Shown: positions 24,209-32,823 of the stretch, piece after piece
How the letters are laid out: every line of letters begins with the position of its first letter
Numbering within the stretch: the stretch's first letter is position 1
DNA from: Caulobacter sp. 17J80-11
GTDB taxonomy: Bacteria > Pseudomonadota > Alphaproteobacteria > Caulobacterales > Caulobacteraceae
NCBI RefSeq assembly: GCF_014349105.1
Contig: NZ_JACSJI010000014.1
Location: forward strand, 1 to 64,000
Reading direction: 5' to 3'
Length of the DNA: 64,000 nucleotides
Made by a program: the position numbers and the translations under genes
Notes under the pieces: generated by a model
What the model was told of the DNA's origin: nothing
Database searches by the model: none
What the model saw: the letters and a program-made list of their open reading frames with translations, nothing else

Positions 24209-25750
24209 TCACGGTCCGAACGGCGCGCCGCGCACGGCGTCATAGGCGGCGTCGAAGGCCGAGAGCGTCTTCCGATCGGGCAGGTCGCAGGGCGCCGGCC
24301 GGTCCTCGAAGCACAGGCTGGCGGCGCCGTCGAAGGGCGCCCAGGCCGGCAGGCCCGGGCCGTTGGGATCGCCGGTGCGGGCGAAGTTCACCCAGTAGCC
24401 GGCCATGGCGTCGGCTAAGGCCCGGTCGGCCGGGCTCCAGGCCCACGGCTCCTGGTCCAGGTGATCGAACATGTACCAGAGCTCGGCGAAGTGGCTCGCG
24501 CCCCAGTCCGCGCGCACCGAGCCGGCCGGGAAGGGCGGGCGGCGGTCGAAGCGGTAGAGCCAGACCGGCGCGCGGCCCTGCTGCAGCCGCGCCCAGGCCC
24601 ACATGTCCCAGCCGAAGCGCAGGTCGCGCTCCAGATCGACGCGGGCGCGCCGCGCCTCCTCGTCGGTCGTGAACGGATAGGCCTGCGTGATCTGGGGCGG
24701 CAGCGGGCCCCAGGCGCGGGTCAGCTTGTCGCCGAAATTGGCGGCGGTGATCTGCGTCACGTCGGTGAGCGCGCGCGCCTCCTCGGCGTTGTAGCCGACC
24801 AGCACCGGCACCCGGGCCTGCCGGCCGGCGACGTAGGCGTCGTAGGGCGACAGCGGCAGCACCCGGGGCTCCACCACCGGATGGCTGATCTGGCGCGCCT
24901 TTCCCTGCAGCAGCCGCGCGGCGGGCAGGGCGCGCAATTCGGCGAGCGAACCGGCCCCGACCGAGGCGGCGTAGGCTTCTCCTTCCTTCTCGGCCTGGGC
25001 CAGCATGTACTGCGGCGCCAGGTTCAGCGGCTCGAACAGGCCGCCGCTCTGGCCGATGGCGCGATGGAACAGGCCCCGGGCGGCGGGCGAGGCGGTCAGC
25101 ACGGACACCGACATGGCCCCGGCCGATTGGCCGAAGATGGTCACCTGACCCGGGTCGCCGCCGAACGCGGCGATGTTCCTGCGCACCCACTGCAGGGCGG
25201 CGACCTGGTCCATCAGGCCATAATTGCCCGAGGCGCCCACGCCGGACTCGCGGCTGAGCTCCGGGTGGGCCAGGAAGCCCAACGGTCCCAGCCGGTAGTT
25301 GACGCTGACCACCACCACGCCGCGCGCCGCCAGCCGGTCGCCCCAGTAGAGCGGCAGCGCCGTGGCGCCGTTCGTCCAGCCCCCGCCGTGGATGAACACC
25401 ATCACCGGCGCGCGCCGGGCGCCGTGCGCCGGCGCCCAGACGTTCAGGTAGAGGCAGTCCTCGTCGACCTTGGGGGCCGGCTCGCCGGGCATGGAGACGC
25501 CCTCCTGCAGGCAGGCCGGCGCGAAGGCTCGAGCGTTCCGCACGCTGGTCCAGCGCCGCGCCGGCTGCGGCGGGCGCCAGCGCAGTTCGCCCAGCGGCGG
25601 CGCGGCGTAGGGCACGCCAAGCCACGAGGCGATCCCGTCGGCTTCGACGCCGCGCACGCGCCCGGACTCGGTGCGCACGGTCGTCGCCGCCAGCGCCGGG
25701 GCAGCGGCCAGCAGCAGGGTCGCGACGACCCCCCAAATCCAATTTCTCAT
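24209..25750 (-). CDS. Type-B carboxylesterase, secreted
   Basis: This is a 513-residue alpha/beta-hydrolase of the cholinesterase/carboxylesterase B family. A signal peptide is visible (MRNWIWGVVATLLLAAAPAL). The second family signature is EDCLYLNVWAP, the oxyanion region FIHGGGW, and the nucleophile serine lies in IFGQSAGAMS. It should hydrolyse carboxylic esters in the periplasm or outside. GGGAGG before the ATG at 25750 sets the start; a longer open frame upstream is antisense to the regulator. A LytTR regulator is divergent from it and may control it. Confidence 0.92.
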   Translation of the reverse strand: MRNWIWGVVATLLLAAAPALAATTVRTESGRVRGVEADGIASWLGVPYAAPPLGELRWRPPQPARRWTSVRNARAFAPACLQEGVSMPGEPAPKVDEDCLYLNVWAPAHGARRAPVMVFIHGGGWTNGATALPLYWGDRLAARGVVVVSVNYRLGPLGFLAHPELSRESGVGASGNYGLMDQVAALQWVRRNIAAFGGDPGQVTIFGQSAGAMSVSVLTASPAARGLFHRAIGQSGGLFEPLNLAPQYMLAQAEKEGEAYAASVGAGSLAELRALPAARLLQGKARQISHPVVEPRVLPLSPYDAYVAGRQARVPVLVGYNAEEARALTDVTQITAANFGDKLTRAWGPLPPQITQAYPFTTDEEARRARVDLERDLRFGWDMWAWARLQQGRAPVWLYRFDRRPPFPAGSVRADWGASHFAELWYMFDHLDQEPWAWSPADRALADAMAGYWVNFARTGDPNGPGLPAWAPFDGAASLCFEDRPAPCDLPDRKTLSAFDAAYDAVRGAPFGP

Positions 25751-25894
25751 CGAACACGCCTCCCGGACCAAGGCGCCGAGGGTGCCCGGGGCCGGCGCCG
25801 CCCGGGAGTGCGCTCCGTCCCAGCCCGGCCGCAGTTCGTCACATACCGGCCGCCACCGTGGACACGCTCGTGCGCGGACGCATACTTGCCGGCC

Positions 25895-26734
25895 ATGAGC
25901 GCGTCCGCCGCCGCCCTTCCTCCGCCTGTCCGCCGGTCGCCGTCCGACCGGCGCTGGATCGCGCTCGCCTTCCTCTACTGGCTGGTGGCGGTGACCATGC
26001 TGGAGCCCGGCAACGTCGCCGCCGCGCTCGCGGCCGGGCAGCCGCCGGACTGGACGCGCGAAGCGCTGCGCATCGTCTGCGCCGGCCTGCTGGGCGCGTC
26101 CGCCACCCCTGTGCTGCTGGTCCTGACCCGCCGGTTCGAGGCCGCGGGGACGGCGCTGAGCGTCGCGCTTCAGGCGGCGGCCGTGCTGGCCCTCGCCTTC
26201 GGCCTGGTGGTCGTCTCCTGCCTGCTGGAGGCCTGGGTGCTGGAAGGCCGGGCCCTGCCCTCGATGGCGGGGATCGGGCGCGAGCTGTCGGCCAACTGGC
26301 TGCTGGTGACGGTGCTGCTGGGCGGCTTCCTCGGCCTGATCCAGGCGGCCCGCCGCCGGGCGCCCGCGCCGCAGGCCGAAGCCCCGGACTGGCCCACCCA
26401 CCTGCGGATCAAGGACCGCGCGCGGCTGATCCTGGTGGACCTGGCCGAGGTCGACTGGATCGAGACCCAGGGCAACTACCAGGCGCTGCACGCGGGCGAG
26501 GCCGTCCACCTCCTGCGCGACACCTCCGCCGGCCTGCAGGCGCGGCTCGACCCGGCCCGCTTCGTGCGCATCCACCGCCGGGCCGTCGTCGCGATCGACC
26601 GCGTGGCCGAGGTGCGCGCAGGGGCCGACGGCGACGCCCTGGTGCGCCTCACCACCGGCGCCGAACTGCGCCTGGCCCGCAGCCGGCGCGAGGAACTGCG
26701 CGCGCGGCTGGAGGCGCGGGCGTTCCAATCATGA
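25895..26734 (+). CDS. Membrane-bound LytTR transcription regulator
   Basis: This 279-residue protein has about four hydrophobic helices in residues 20-150 and a C-terminal LytTR DNA-binding domain from about residue 165: RLILVDLAEVDWIETQGNYQ, then FVRIHRRAVVAIDRV. It lacks a receiver domain, so the membrane part is the likely sensor. It is divergent from the carboxylesterase gene over 144 bases and probably regulates it and itself. Start at 25895 puts the helices after a short proline-rich tail. Confidence 0.85.
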   Translation: MSASAAALPPPVRRSPSDRRWIALAFLYWLVAVTMLEPGNVAAALAAGQPPDWTREALRIVCAGLLGASATPVLLVLTRRFEAAGTALSVALQAAAVLALAFGLVVVSCLLEAWVLEGRALPSMAGIGRELSANWLLVTVLLGGFLGLIQAARRRAPAPQAEAPDWPTHLRIKDRARLILVDLAEVDWIETQGNYQALHAGEAVHLLRDTSAGLQARLDPARFVRIHRRAVVAIDRVAEVRAGADGDALVRLTTGAELRLARSRREELRARLEARAFQS

Positions 26735-26735
26735 C

Positions 26736-26858
26736 GTCACCCTCGGGCTTGTCCCGAGGGCCCAGGGTGCAGTTGCCCCAGCCGCTTCAGAGTGTGCGCG
26801 ACCGCCGACGCTTCGGGGTTCCGGAAGGCTGGGCCCTCGGGACAAGCCCGAGGGTGAC
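26736..26858. repeat. Inverted repeat with 29-bp arms
   Basis: The arms at 26736-26764 and 26830-26858 are exact reverse complements, built on CCCTCGGGCTTGTCCCGAGG. Each arm is itself a hairpin. It occupies the whole gap between two convergent genes, so it may serve as a two-way terminator. The family is typical of intergenic repeats in this group of bacteria. Confidence 0.78.
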
Positions 26859-26870
26859 GAACCTTGGGGA

Positions 26871-28259
26871 TCAGGGCTTGGCCGGGGCCGCCGCCGGGGC
26901 CGTCGACACGAAGGCGCCGGCGTCGCCCGGGAACACCACCGGGCTCTCGTAGCCGTCGGCCGAGACCGCCGAGACGCCGAAGAACCAGTCGTCGATGTTG
27001 ACGCCCGGCAGGGTCAGGGTGGTCGCGGTCCCGGCCTCGCGGCTGTAGCGCCACTGCGGCTCGGTGGTGCCGCGCCACCAGACCTTGTAGCCGGCCGCGC
27101 CGGGCACGGCGGCCCAGCTGACCTTGGTGTCGGGCGTGACCGCGCCCTCGATCTTGACCTGCGACGGCGGGGTCGGGGCCTTGGCCAGCGAGGCCAGGGT
27201 CACCGCGTTCAGGCGCGTGACCTGGGCCAGGTAGGGGAAGTCCACGCCGTCGACCGTGTCGCCGTAGGCGATGCCGTTCTCGGTGCGCAGGTTCTGGTGC
27301 TGGCGGGTGTAGTTCTCCTGGGCCTCCGTGACCCGCACGGCCGGGAAGCCGGCCTTGAGGAACTCCACCTGGTCGCCGCCGCGGCCGAACCGGTCGGTGC
27401 GGTAGACCATCACCACGTCGAAGTTGGTCAGGTACTGGTCGGCCAGGCCGTCCATGTAGCGGGCGATGTTGCGCGAGGGGCTGTCGACCTCGCCGCCGTT
27501 GTAGCGGCGCTTGTTCGCCTGCTCGGCCGTCTCCACCGCCTTGGTGCCTTCCGAGAACACCCGCACGTGGGTGTTGTCGGTCACCCCGCTCTGGCCGTGG
27601 CTGTTGCCGACGATGTCGTTGTTGAGGTTGGCCTGGACCTGCCAGCCCTGCGCCCTGGCGTAGTCGGCCAGCACCTTGCCGCCCAGCAGGCCCTGCTCCT
27701 CGCCGGACAGGGCGGCGTAGACGATGGTGGCCGGGAACTTGTGCTTGGACAGCACGCGGGCGGTCTCGATCACCGCCGCCACGCCCGAGGCGTCGTCGTT
27801 GGCGCCGGGCGCGTCGCTCTTGAAATCCATCACGTCGGTGACGCGCGAATCGAGGTGGCCGGTGATGACGATCACCCGCTCCGGATCGGTGGTCCCGCGC
27901 TGGATGGCGACGATGTCCATCACCTCGGTCGGGTTCGGCACCCGGTTGTTGGTGAACACCTGCGAGGGCGTGACCACCTCCAGGCAGCCGCCGCACTCGG
28001 CCGAGATCGCGCCGAACTCCTTCTGCACCCAGCGCCGCGCCGCGCCGATCCCGCGCTTGTCCGACTTGGTGTCCGACAGGGTGTGGCGGGTGCCGAACGA
28101 GACCATCTTCTCGATGTCGGCCTTCAGGCGCTCGGCCCGCACCTGGGCGGCGATGTCGCGCAGCTCGGCCTGTTCGGAGACCGGCGAGACCGGTTCGGCG
28201 GCGAGGGCGGGCGCGGCCAGCAGGGCGGCGGCGAGGACGGCGAGCGAGACGCGGCGCAT
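26871..28259 (-). CDS. Secreted M28 family aminopeptidase
   Basis: This 462-residue zinc peptidase has a signal peptide ending ALA and metal-binding motifs typical of M28: GHLDSR (His), GANDDASGVAA (Asp), SGEEQGLLG (Glu-Glu) and a final His region around YTRQHQNL. The C-terminal 90 residues (PSQVKIEGAVTPDTKVSWAA) look like a fibronectin-type beta domain. It should trim peptides in the periplasm or outside. It is divergent from typA, with about 205 bases between. Confidence 0.9.
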   Translation of the reverse strand: MRRVSLAVLAAALLAAPALAAEPVSPVSEQAELRDIAAQVRAERLKADIEKMVSFGTRHTLSDTKSDKRGIGAARRWVQKEFGAISAECGGCLEVVTPSQVFTNNRVPNPTEVMDIVAIQRGTTDPERVIVITGHLDSRVTDVMDFKSDAPGANDDASGVAAVIETARVLSKHKFPATIVYAALSGEEQGLLGGKVLADYARAQGWQVQANLNNDIVGNSHGQSGVTDNTHVRVFSEGTKAVETAEQANKRRYNGGEVDSPSRNIARYMDGLADQYLTNFDVVMVYRTDRFGRGGDQVEFLKAGFPAVRVTEAQENYTRQHQNLRTENGIAYGDTVDGVDFPYLAQVTRLNAVTLASLAKAPTPPSQVKIEGAVTPDTKVSWAAVPGAAGYKVWWRGTTEPQWRYSREAGTATTLTLPGVNIDDWFFGVSAVSADGYESPVVFPGDAGAFVSTAPAAAPAKP

Positions 28260-28464
28260 GGGGCGAACCTGTTCGTGCTTATGCGGCCGGCACTTTGTCG
28301 TCCCAGGTCAAGGTGGGCAAGCCGGCCACGCTTCGCGCGCGTCACGAAAAGGTCGCGGGGCGCGCACTGGCGGAAATCGGCGTTAGCGGGTATAGGCCGC
28401 GCGACTTTCCTCCCCACCTTGTCGCCCGATCCGTGCGGCTCCGTCCGGAAGCCCTTTCGTTCGC

Positions 28465-30300
28465 ATGAACCTCCGCAACATCGCCATCATCGCCCACGTC
28501 GACCATGGCAAGACCACCCTGGTCGACCAGCTTCTGGCCCAGTCGGGCGTGTTCCGCGCCAACGAGGCGACGGTCGAGCGCGCCATGGACTCCAACGACC
28601 AGGAGCGTGAGCGCGGCATCACCATTCTCGCCAAGTGCACCTCCGTTCTGTGGAACGGCAAGGCCGGCGAGACCCGCGTCAACATCATCGACACCCCCGG
28701 CCACGCCGACTTCGGCGGCGAGGTCGAGCGCATCCTCGGCATGGTGGACGGCTGCGTCCTGCTGGTGGACGCCGAAGAAGGCGTCATGCCCCAGACCAAG
28801 TTCGTGCTGGGCAAGGCGCTGAAGATGGGCCTGCGCCCGATCCTGTGCCTGAACAAGGTCGACCGCGCCCACGCCGATCCGGACCGCGTGCTGAACGACG
28901 CCTTCGACCTGTTCGCCTCGATGGGCGCGACGGACGAGCAGCTCGACTTCCCGCACATCTACGCCTCGGGCAAGAACGGCTGGGCGACGCTCGACATGAG
29001 CAAGCCCAACGACAACCTGGCCCCGCTGTTCGACCTGATCGTCGACCACGTGCCGGCGCCGTCCGCCCAGGCCCGCACCGAAGAGCCGTTCCAGATGCTG
29101 TCGGTGCTGATCGAAAGCGACCCGTTCCTGGGCCGTCTGCTGACCGGCCGGATCCACGCGGGCAAGGCCATCCCCGGCATGCCCATCCACGCCCTGGACC
29201 GCGACGGCAAGATCATCGAGCGCGGCCGCATCACCAAGGTGCTGGCCTTCCGCGGCCTGAAGCGCCAGCCGATCGACGAGGGCTCGGAAGCGGGCGACAT
29301 CGTCGCCATCGCCGGCCTGTCGAAGGCCACCGTGGCCGACACCCTGGCCTCGCCGGAAGTGCTGACCGCCCTGCCGTCGCAGCCGATCGACCCGCCGACC
29401 ATCTCCATGACCGTGTCGGTCAACGACAGCCCGCTGGCCGGCCGCGAGGGCGACAAGGTCCAGTCGCGCGTCATCCGCGACCGCCTGCTCAAGGAAGCCG
29501 AGTCGAACGTCGCCATCCGCGTGACCGAGACGCAAGGCTCGGACGCCTACGAGGTGGCCGGCCGCGGCGAACTGCAGCTGGGCGTGCTGATCGAGAACAT
29601 GCGCCGCGAAGGCTTCGAGCTGTCGATCAGCCGTCCGCGCGTGGTCTACCGCACGGACGAAGCCACCGGTCAGCGCCTGGAGCCGATCGAGGACGTGATG
29701 ATCGACGTGGACGACGAGTTCACCGGCATCGTCATCGAGAAGCTGTCGGCCCGTAAGGCCGAGCTGAAGGACATGGGCGCCTCGGGCGCGGGCAAGACCC
29801 GCATCATGCTGAGCTGCCCGTCGCGCTCGCTGATCGGCTACCAGGGCGAGTTCCTGACCGACACCCGCGGCTCGGGCGTGCTGAACCGCGTGTTCAGCCA
29901 CTACGAGCCCTACAAGGGCGCGATCGAGCAGCAGCGCAAGGGCGTGCTGGTGTCCAACTCCGACGGCGAGACCGCGGCCTACGCGCTGTGGAACCTGGAG
30001 GAGCGCGGCTTCATGTTCGTCGGCGCCGGCGAGAAGACCTACCAGGGCATGATCATCGGCGAGAACTCGCGGTCGGACGACCTCGACGTCAACCCGATGA
30101 AGGCCAAGCAGCTGACCAACGTCCGCGCCTCGGGCAAGGACGAAGCCATCCGCCTGACCCCGCCGCGCCGCCCGACCCTCGAGCAGGCCATCGCCTACAT
30201 CGAGGAGGACGAGCTGGTCGAGGTGACCCCGAAGTCGATCCGCCTGCGCAAGCAGGTGCTGAACCCGTCCTTCCGCAAGAAGCGGGTCAAGGAAGACTAA
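28465..30300 (+). CDS. typA: Ribosome-binding GTPase TypA/BipA
   Basis: This 611-residue translational GTPase assists late 50S assembly and growth under stress, especially cold. G motifs are complete: AHVDHGKTT (P-loop), ERGITI (switch I), DTPGHADF (G3), NKVDR (G4). Domains II, III, V and the BipA C-terminal domain follow, ending RKKRVKED. A terminator lies 29 bases after the stop. No partner gene is needed. Confidence 0.97.
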   Translation: MNLRNIAIIAHVDHGKTTLVDQLLAQSGVFRANEATVERAMDSNDQERERGITILAKCTSVLWNGKAGETRVNIIDTPGHADFGGEVERILGMVDGCVLLVDAEEGVMPQTKFVLGKALKMGLRPILCLNKVDRAHADPDRVLNDAFDLFASMGATDEQLDFPHIYASGKNGWATLDMSKPNDNLAPLFDLIVDHVPAPSAQARTEEPFQMLSVLIESDPFLGRLLTGRIHAGKAIPGMPIHALDRDGKIIERGRITKVLAFRGLKRQPIDEGSEAGDIVAIAGLSKATVADTLASPEVLTALPSQPIDPPTISMTVSVNDSPLAGREGDKVQSRVIRDRLLKEAESNVAIRVTETQGSDAYEVAGRGELQLGVLIENMRREGFELSISRPRVVYRTDEATGQRLEPIEDVMIDVDDEFTGIVIEKLSARKAELKDMGASGAGKTRIMLSCPSRSLIGYQGEFLTDTRGSGVLNRVFSHYEPYKGAIEQQRKGVLVSNSDGETAAYALWNLEERGFMFVGAGEKTYQGMIIGENSRSDDLDVNPMKAKQLTNVRASGKDEAIRLTPPRRPTLEQAIAYIEEDELVEVTPKSIRLRKQVLNPSFRKKRVKED

Positions 30301-30328
30301 GCTCCGGCCTGCCGGACTGAAAAACGAG

Positions 30329-30363
30329 AGCCGCCCCGCCGAAACCGGCGCGGGCGGCTTTTC
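30329..30363 (+). terminator. Intrinsic terminator after typA
   Basis: AGCCGCCCCGCCG, a short AAAC loop, then CGGCGCGGGCGGCT followed by TTTT. It separates typA from the lipoprotein-cytochrome pair. Confidence 0.85.
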
Positions 30364-30406
30364 GTTATGGCCTACGGCGGCGCTGGGCCGCCCGGAGGCT
30401 TTTGTC

Positions 30407-30625
30407 ATGCGCGTGTCGTCGCTGTGCCTGTCGGTCCTGGCCGCGTCGGGCCTGTGCGCCTGCTCCAGCCTGCCCGACCCGTTCACGCCCTATCACTCGC
30501 GCCAGTCGGCCGCGCAGCAACCGCACGTGCTGAGCTTCGATCCCAACGTCCGCATGAAGACCGAGGAGGAGTCCTGGCCGGTGGCCTACGCGCAGATGCA
30601 GCCGCGCCGGGTGATCAAGCCGTGA
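30407..30625 (+). CDS. Small lipoprotein before cytochrome c
   Basis: This is a 72-residue lipoprotein with a signal MRVSSLCLSVLAASGLCACS (lipobox at CAC or LCAC). The rest is short and polar (HVLSFDPNVRMKTEEESW). I do not recognise the family. GGAGG lies before the ATG. Its stop overlaps the GTG of the cytochrome gene (GTGA), so the two are coupled; it may be an assembly or anchoring factor. Confidence 0.65.
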   Translation: MRVSSLCLSVLAASGLCACSSLPDPFTPYHSRQSAAQQPHVLSFDPNVRMKTEEESWPVAYAQMQPRRVIKP

Positions 30626-31140
30626 CGGCCGCGGCGCGGGGGGCCGCGGCGCTGCTCGCGACCCTGGGTCTGGCCGCGTGCGGCGGGCAGGGGCGGGCGG
30701 CGCGCGAGACCCACGACGACCAGCTCGAGCGCGGCCGCTACCTGGTGGCGATCATGGACTGCGGCGGCTGCCATACGCCCGGCGCCCTGCTCGGCGCGCC
30801 GAAGAACGAGCTGGGCCTGTCCGGATCGGATGTCGGCTTCGAAACGCCGGCGGGCGTGGTCTATCCGCCGAACCTGACCCCGCACCCGAGCGGCCTGGGC
30901 GACTGGTCCGAGGCCCAGATCATCGCGGCGGTGCGCACCGGCGTGCGCCCGGACGGACGCCAGCTGGTTTTCATGCCCTGGCCGGCCTATGCGTCGCTGA
31001 CCGACGAGGACGCTGCGGCCATGGCCGCCTACCTGAAGTCCCTGCCGCCGATCGACCACAAGGTTCCGGGGCCGAGCGCGGCCGGGGCGGCGCCGTCGCC
31101 CTATTACTCGCTGGTCGATCCGTCCAAGCGCGCCCGCTGA
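30622..31140 (+). CDS. Monohaem cytochrome c lipoprotein
   Basis: This 172-residue protein starts at the GTG that overlaps the preceding stop. A lipobox (LGLAACGG) is followed by a single haem site CGGCHTP and, later, a likely methionine ligand in VFMPWPAYASLTD. This is a class I cytochrome of the kind that accepts electrons from periplasmic dehydrogenases. The PQQ-type dehydrogenase-like gene 70 bases downstream is a possible electron donor, by context. Confidence 0.85.
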   Translation: MTAAARGAAALLATLGLAACGGQGRAARETHDDQLERGRYLVAIMDCGGCHTPGALLGAPKNELGLSGSDVGFETPAGVVYPPNLTPHPSGLGDWSEAQIIAAVRTGVRPDGRQLVFMPWPAYASLTDEDAAAMAAYLKSLPPIDHKVPGPSAAGAAPSPYYSLVDPSKRAR

Positions 31141-31209
31141 GGCGGCTGGAACCGAGGCTTTCGCCGCCCTGTTCCGCCTCGTCGCAACCTTTGTGCGAGG
31201 CGCGCCGCC

Positions 31210-32814
31210 ATGACCGTCCCGATCGCCACGTCCGGCCAGATTCTCGTCGGCGGGCCGGGCGCCGACACGCTTTCGGGCGGCGCCGGCGAGGACGTCCTCT
31301 ACGGCCGCGATCCGGGCGCGCCGGACGGCGGCGAGCTCCTGCGCCTGGCCGCGACGCGGGTCGCCACCGGCTTCGTGGATCCGGTCTTCGTCGAGGCGGT
31401 CCCGGTCTCGGCGGGCGGGGCCGGGCGGCTGTTGATCGGCGAGGCGTCCGGCAGGGTGCTGGAGTTCGACGTCGGCTCCGGCGAGGTCGAGGCCCAGCCC
31501 TTCCTCGACCTGCGCTTCGATCCGCCGAACGGCGGCGGGCCGGACAACCGGCTGCGCCTCCTGGACCTGGCGCTCGCGCCGGACTTCGAAACCTCGGGCC
31601 GGTTCTACGTCAGCGTCACCACGCCCCTGCTGGACGCCCAGGTGCTGACCTTCACGCGCGAGAGCGCGGCCGCGCCCTTCAACATCGACGGGCCCGAGGG
31701 CGCGGACGCGATCGTCATCGGCATCGACCAGCCGGAGACCACGGTCCAGCACCGCGGCGGCGCGATCGCCTTCGGACCCGACGGCATGCTCTACTGGAGC
31801 CTCGGTGACGGCGCGTCCGGCCCGGGCGGCGAGCCCTCCGGTTTCGGCGGTGCGCAGAACCTGCAGGGCTTTCTCGGCAAGATCCTGCGGATCGATCCGC
31901 GCGGCGACGACTTCCCCGATGCGCCGGCCCGCAACTACGCGATCCCCGCGGGCAATCCGTTCGAGCATGGGGGCGGACGGGCGGAGATCTGGGCCTGGGG
32001 CCTGCGCGATCCCGGCCAGATCAGCTTCGACCCGCAGACCGGACGGCTGGTCATCGCCGACGGCGGCGCCGGACGCCAGGAGGTCGATCTGGGGGCCGTG
32101 GGAGCGAATTTCGGCTGGCAGGCGGCCGACGCCGCCGGGACCACGGCTCCGGTTTACGCCTACGACGGGCCGGAAATCGTCGGCGGCGTGGTCTATCGCG
32201 GTCCGCACGCGGGCCTACAGGGCAGCTACGTGTTCGGCGACGCGAACGGCGGGCTGTTCGCCCTCGACCTCGACCCGGACGGCGCGGCGACGGTGACCGA
32301 CCTGAAGGGCCTGATCGCCCCCGACGCAGGGGCCCTGGACCGGCCGGCCGCCTTCGGTGTCGACGCGGCGGGGGAGCTGTACGTCCTGGACGGCGCCGAC
32401 GGCGACCTGTTCCGGCTTACGCCGCAGGGCGCGGCGCCCGATCTGGGCGACGTGCTGGACGGCGGCTCCGGAGACGACCGGCTGCTCGGCTTCGCGGGCG
32501 ACGACCGGCTGTGCGGCGGGTCGGGCGCCGACTGGCTGGAGGGCGGCGCGGGGGCGGACCGCCTGGAAGGCGGATCCGGCGCGGACGTCTTCCGGTTCGA
32601 GGCGGGCTTCGGCGTCGACCTCGTGGTCGACTTCCGGCCGGGGTTGGACCGGCTGTCCTTCGGGCCGGGGGTCGTCGCCGACTTCGCCGCCCTGGCCGCG
32701 GCCTGGGAGCAGCGCGGCGTCGACGGGGTGATCGCGCTGGGCGGCGGCGACGTCCTGGTCCTGGCCGGAACGCGGCTGACCGACCTCGCCCCGGCCGACG
32801 TGCTGTTCGGGTGA
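31210..32814 (+). CDS. PQQ-type sugar dehydrogenase-like propeller with RTX repeats
   Basis: This is a 534-residue protein. The middle is a six-bladed propeller of the soluble glucose dehydrogenase (GSDH) type: QHRGGAIAFGPDGMLYWSLG, then WAWGLRDPGQISFDP and NFGWQAAD. RTX-type glycine-aspartate repeats flank it at both ends (GGPGADTLSGGAGEDVLYG near the N-terminus; GGSGDDRLLG, GGSGADWLEG, GGAGADRLEG, GGSGADVF at the C-terminus). There is no signal peptide, and RTX repeats usually mean type I export and calcium binding outside the cell. No type I exporter is in the window. It probably oxidises sugars or aldehydes. Confidence 0.85.
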   Translation: MTVPIATSGQILVGGPGADTLSGGAGEDVLYGRDPGAPDGGELLRLAATRVATGFVDPVFVEAVPVSAGGAGRLLIGEASGRVLEFDVGSGEVEAQPFLDLRFDPPNGGGPDNRLRLLDLALAPDFETSGRFYVSVTTPLLDAQVLTFTRESAAAPFNIDGPEGADAIVIGIDQPETTVQHRGGAIAFGPDGMLYWSLGDGASGPGGEPSGFGGAQNLQGFLGKILRIDPRGDDFPDAPARNYAIPAGNPFEHGGGRAEIWAWGLRDPGQISFDPQTGRLVIADGGAGRQEVDLGAVGANFGWQAADAAGTTAPVYAYDGPEIVGGVVYRGPHAGLQGSYVFGDANGGLFALDLDPDGAATVTDLKGLIAPDAGALDRPAAFGVDAAGELYVLDGADGDLFRLTPQGAAPDLGDVLDGGSGDDRLLGFAGDDRLCGGSGADWLEGGAGADRLEGGSGADVFRFEAGFGVDLVVDFRPGLDRLSFGPGVVADFAALAAAWEQRGVDGVIALGGGDVLVLAGTRLTDLAPADVLFG

Positions 32815-32823
32815 GCGCAGGGC

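Noticed and set aside
22123-24243. Very long open frame antisense to the OPT transporter
   Set aside because: Composition (Gln/His/Asp/Gly-rich) is that of the complement of a high-GC gene; the sense strand is a clear OPT protein.
25751-26728. Apparent N-terminal extension of the carboxylesterase
   Set aside because: The extension is antisense to the LytTR gene; the ribosome site and signal peptide set the start at 25750.
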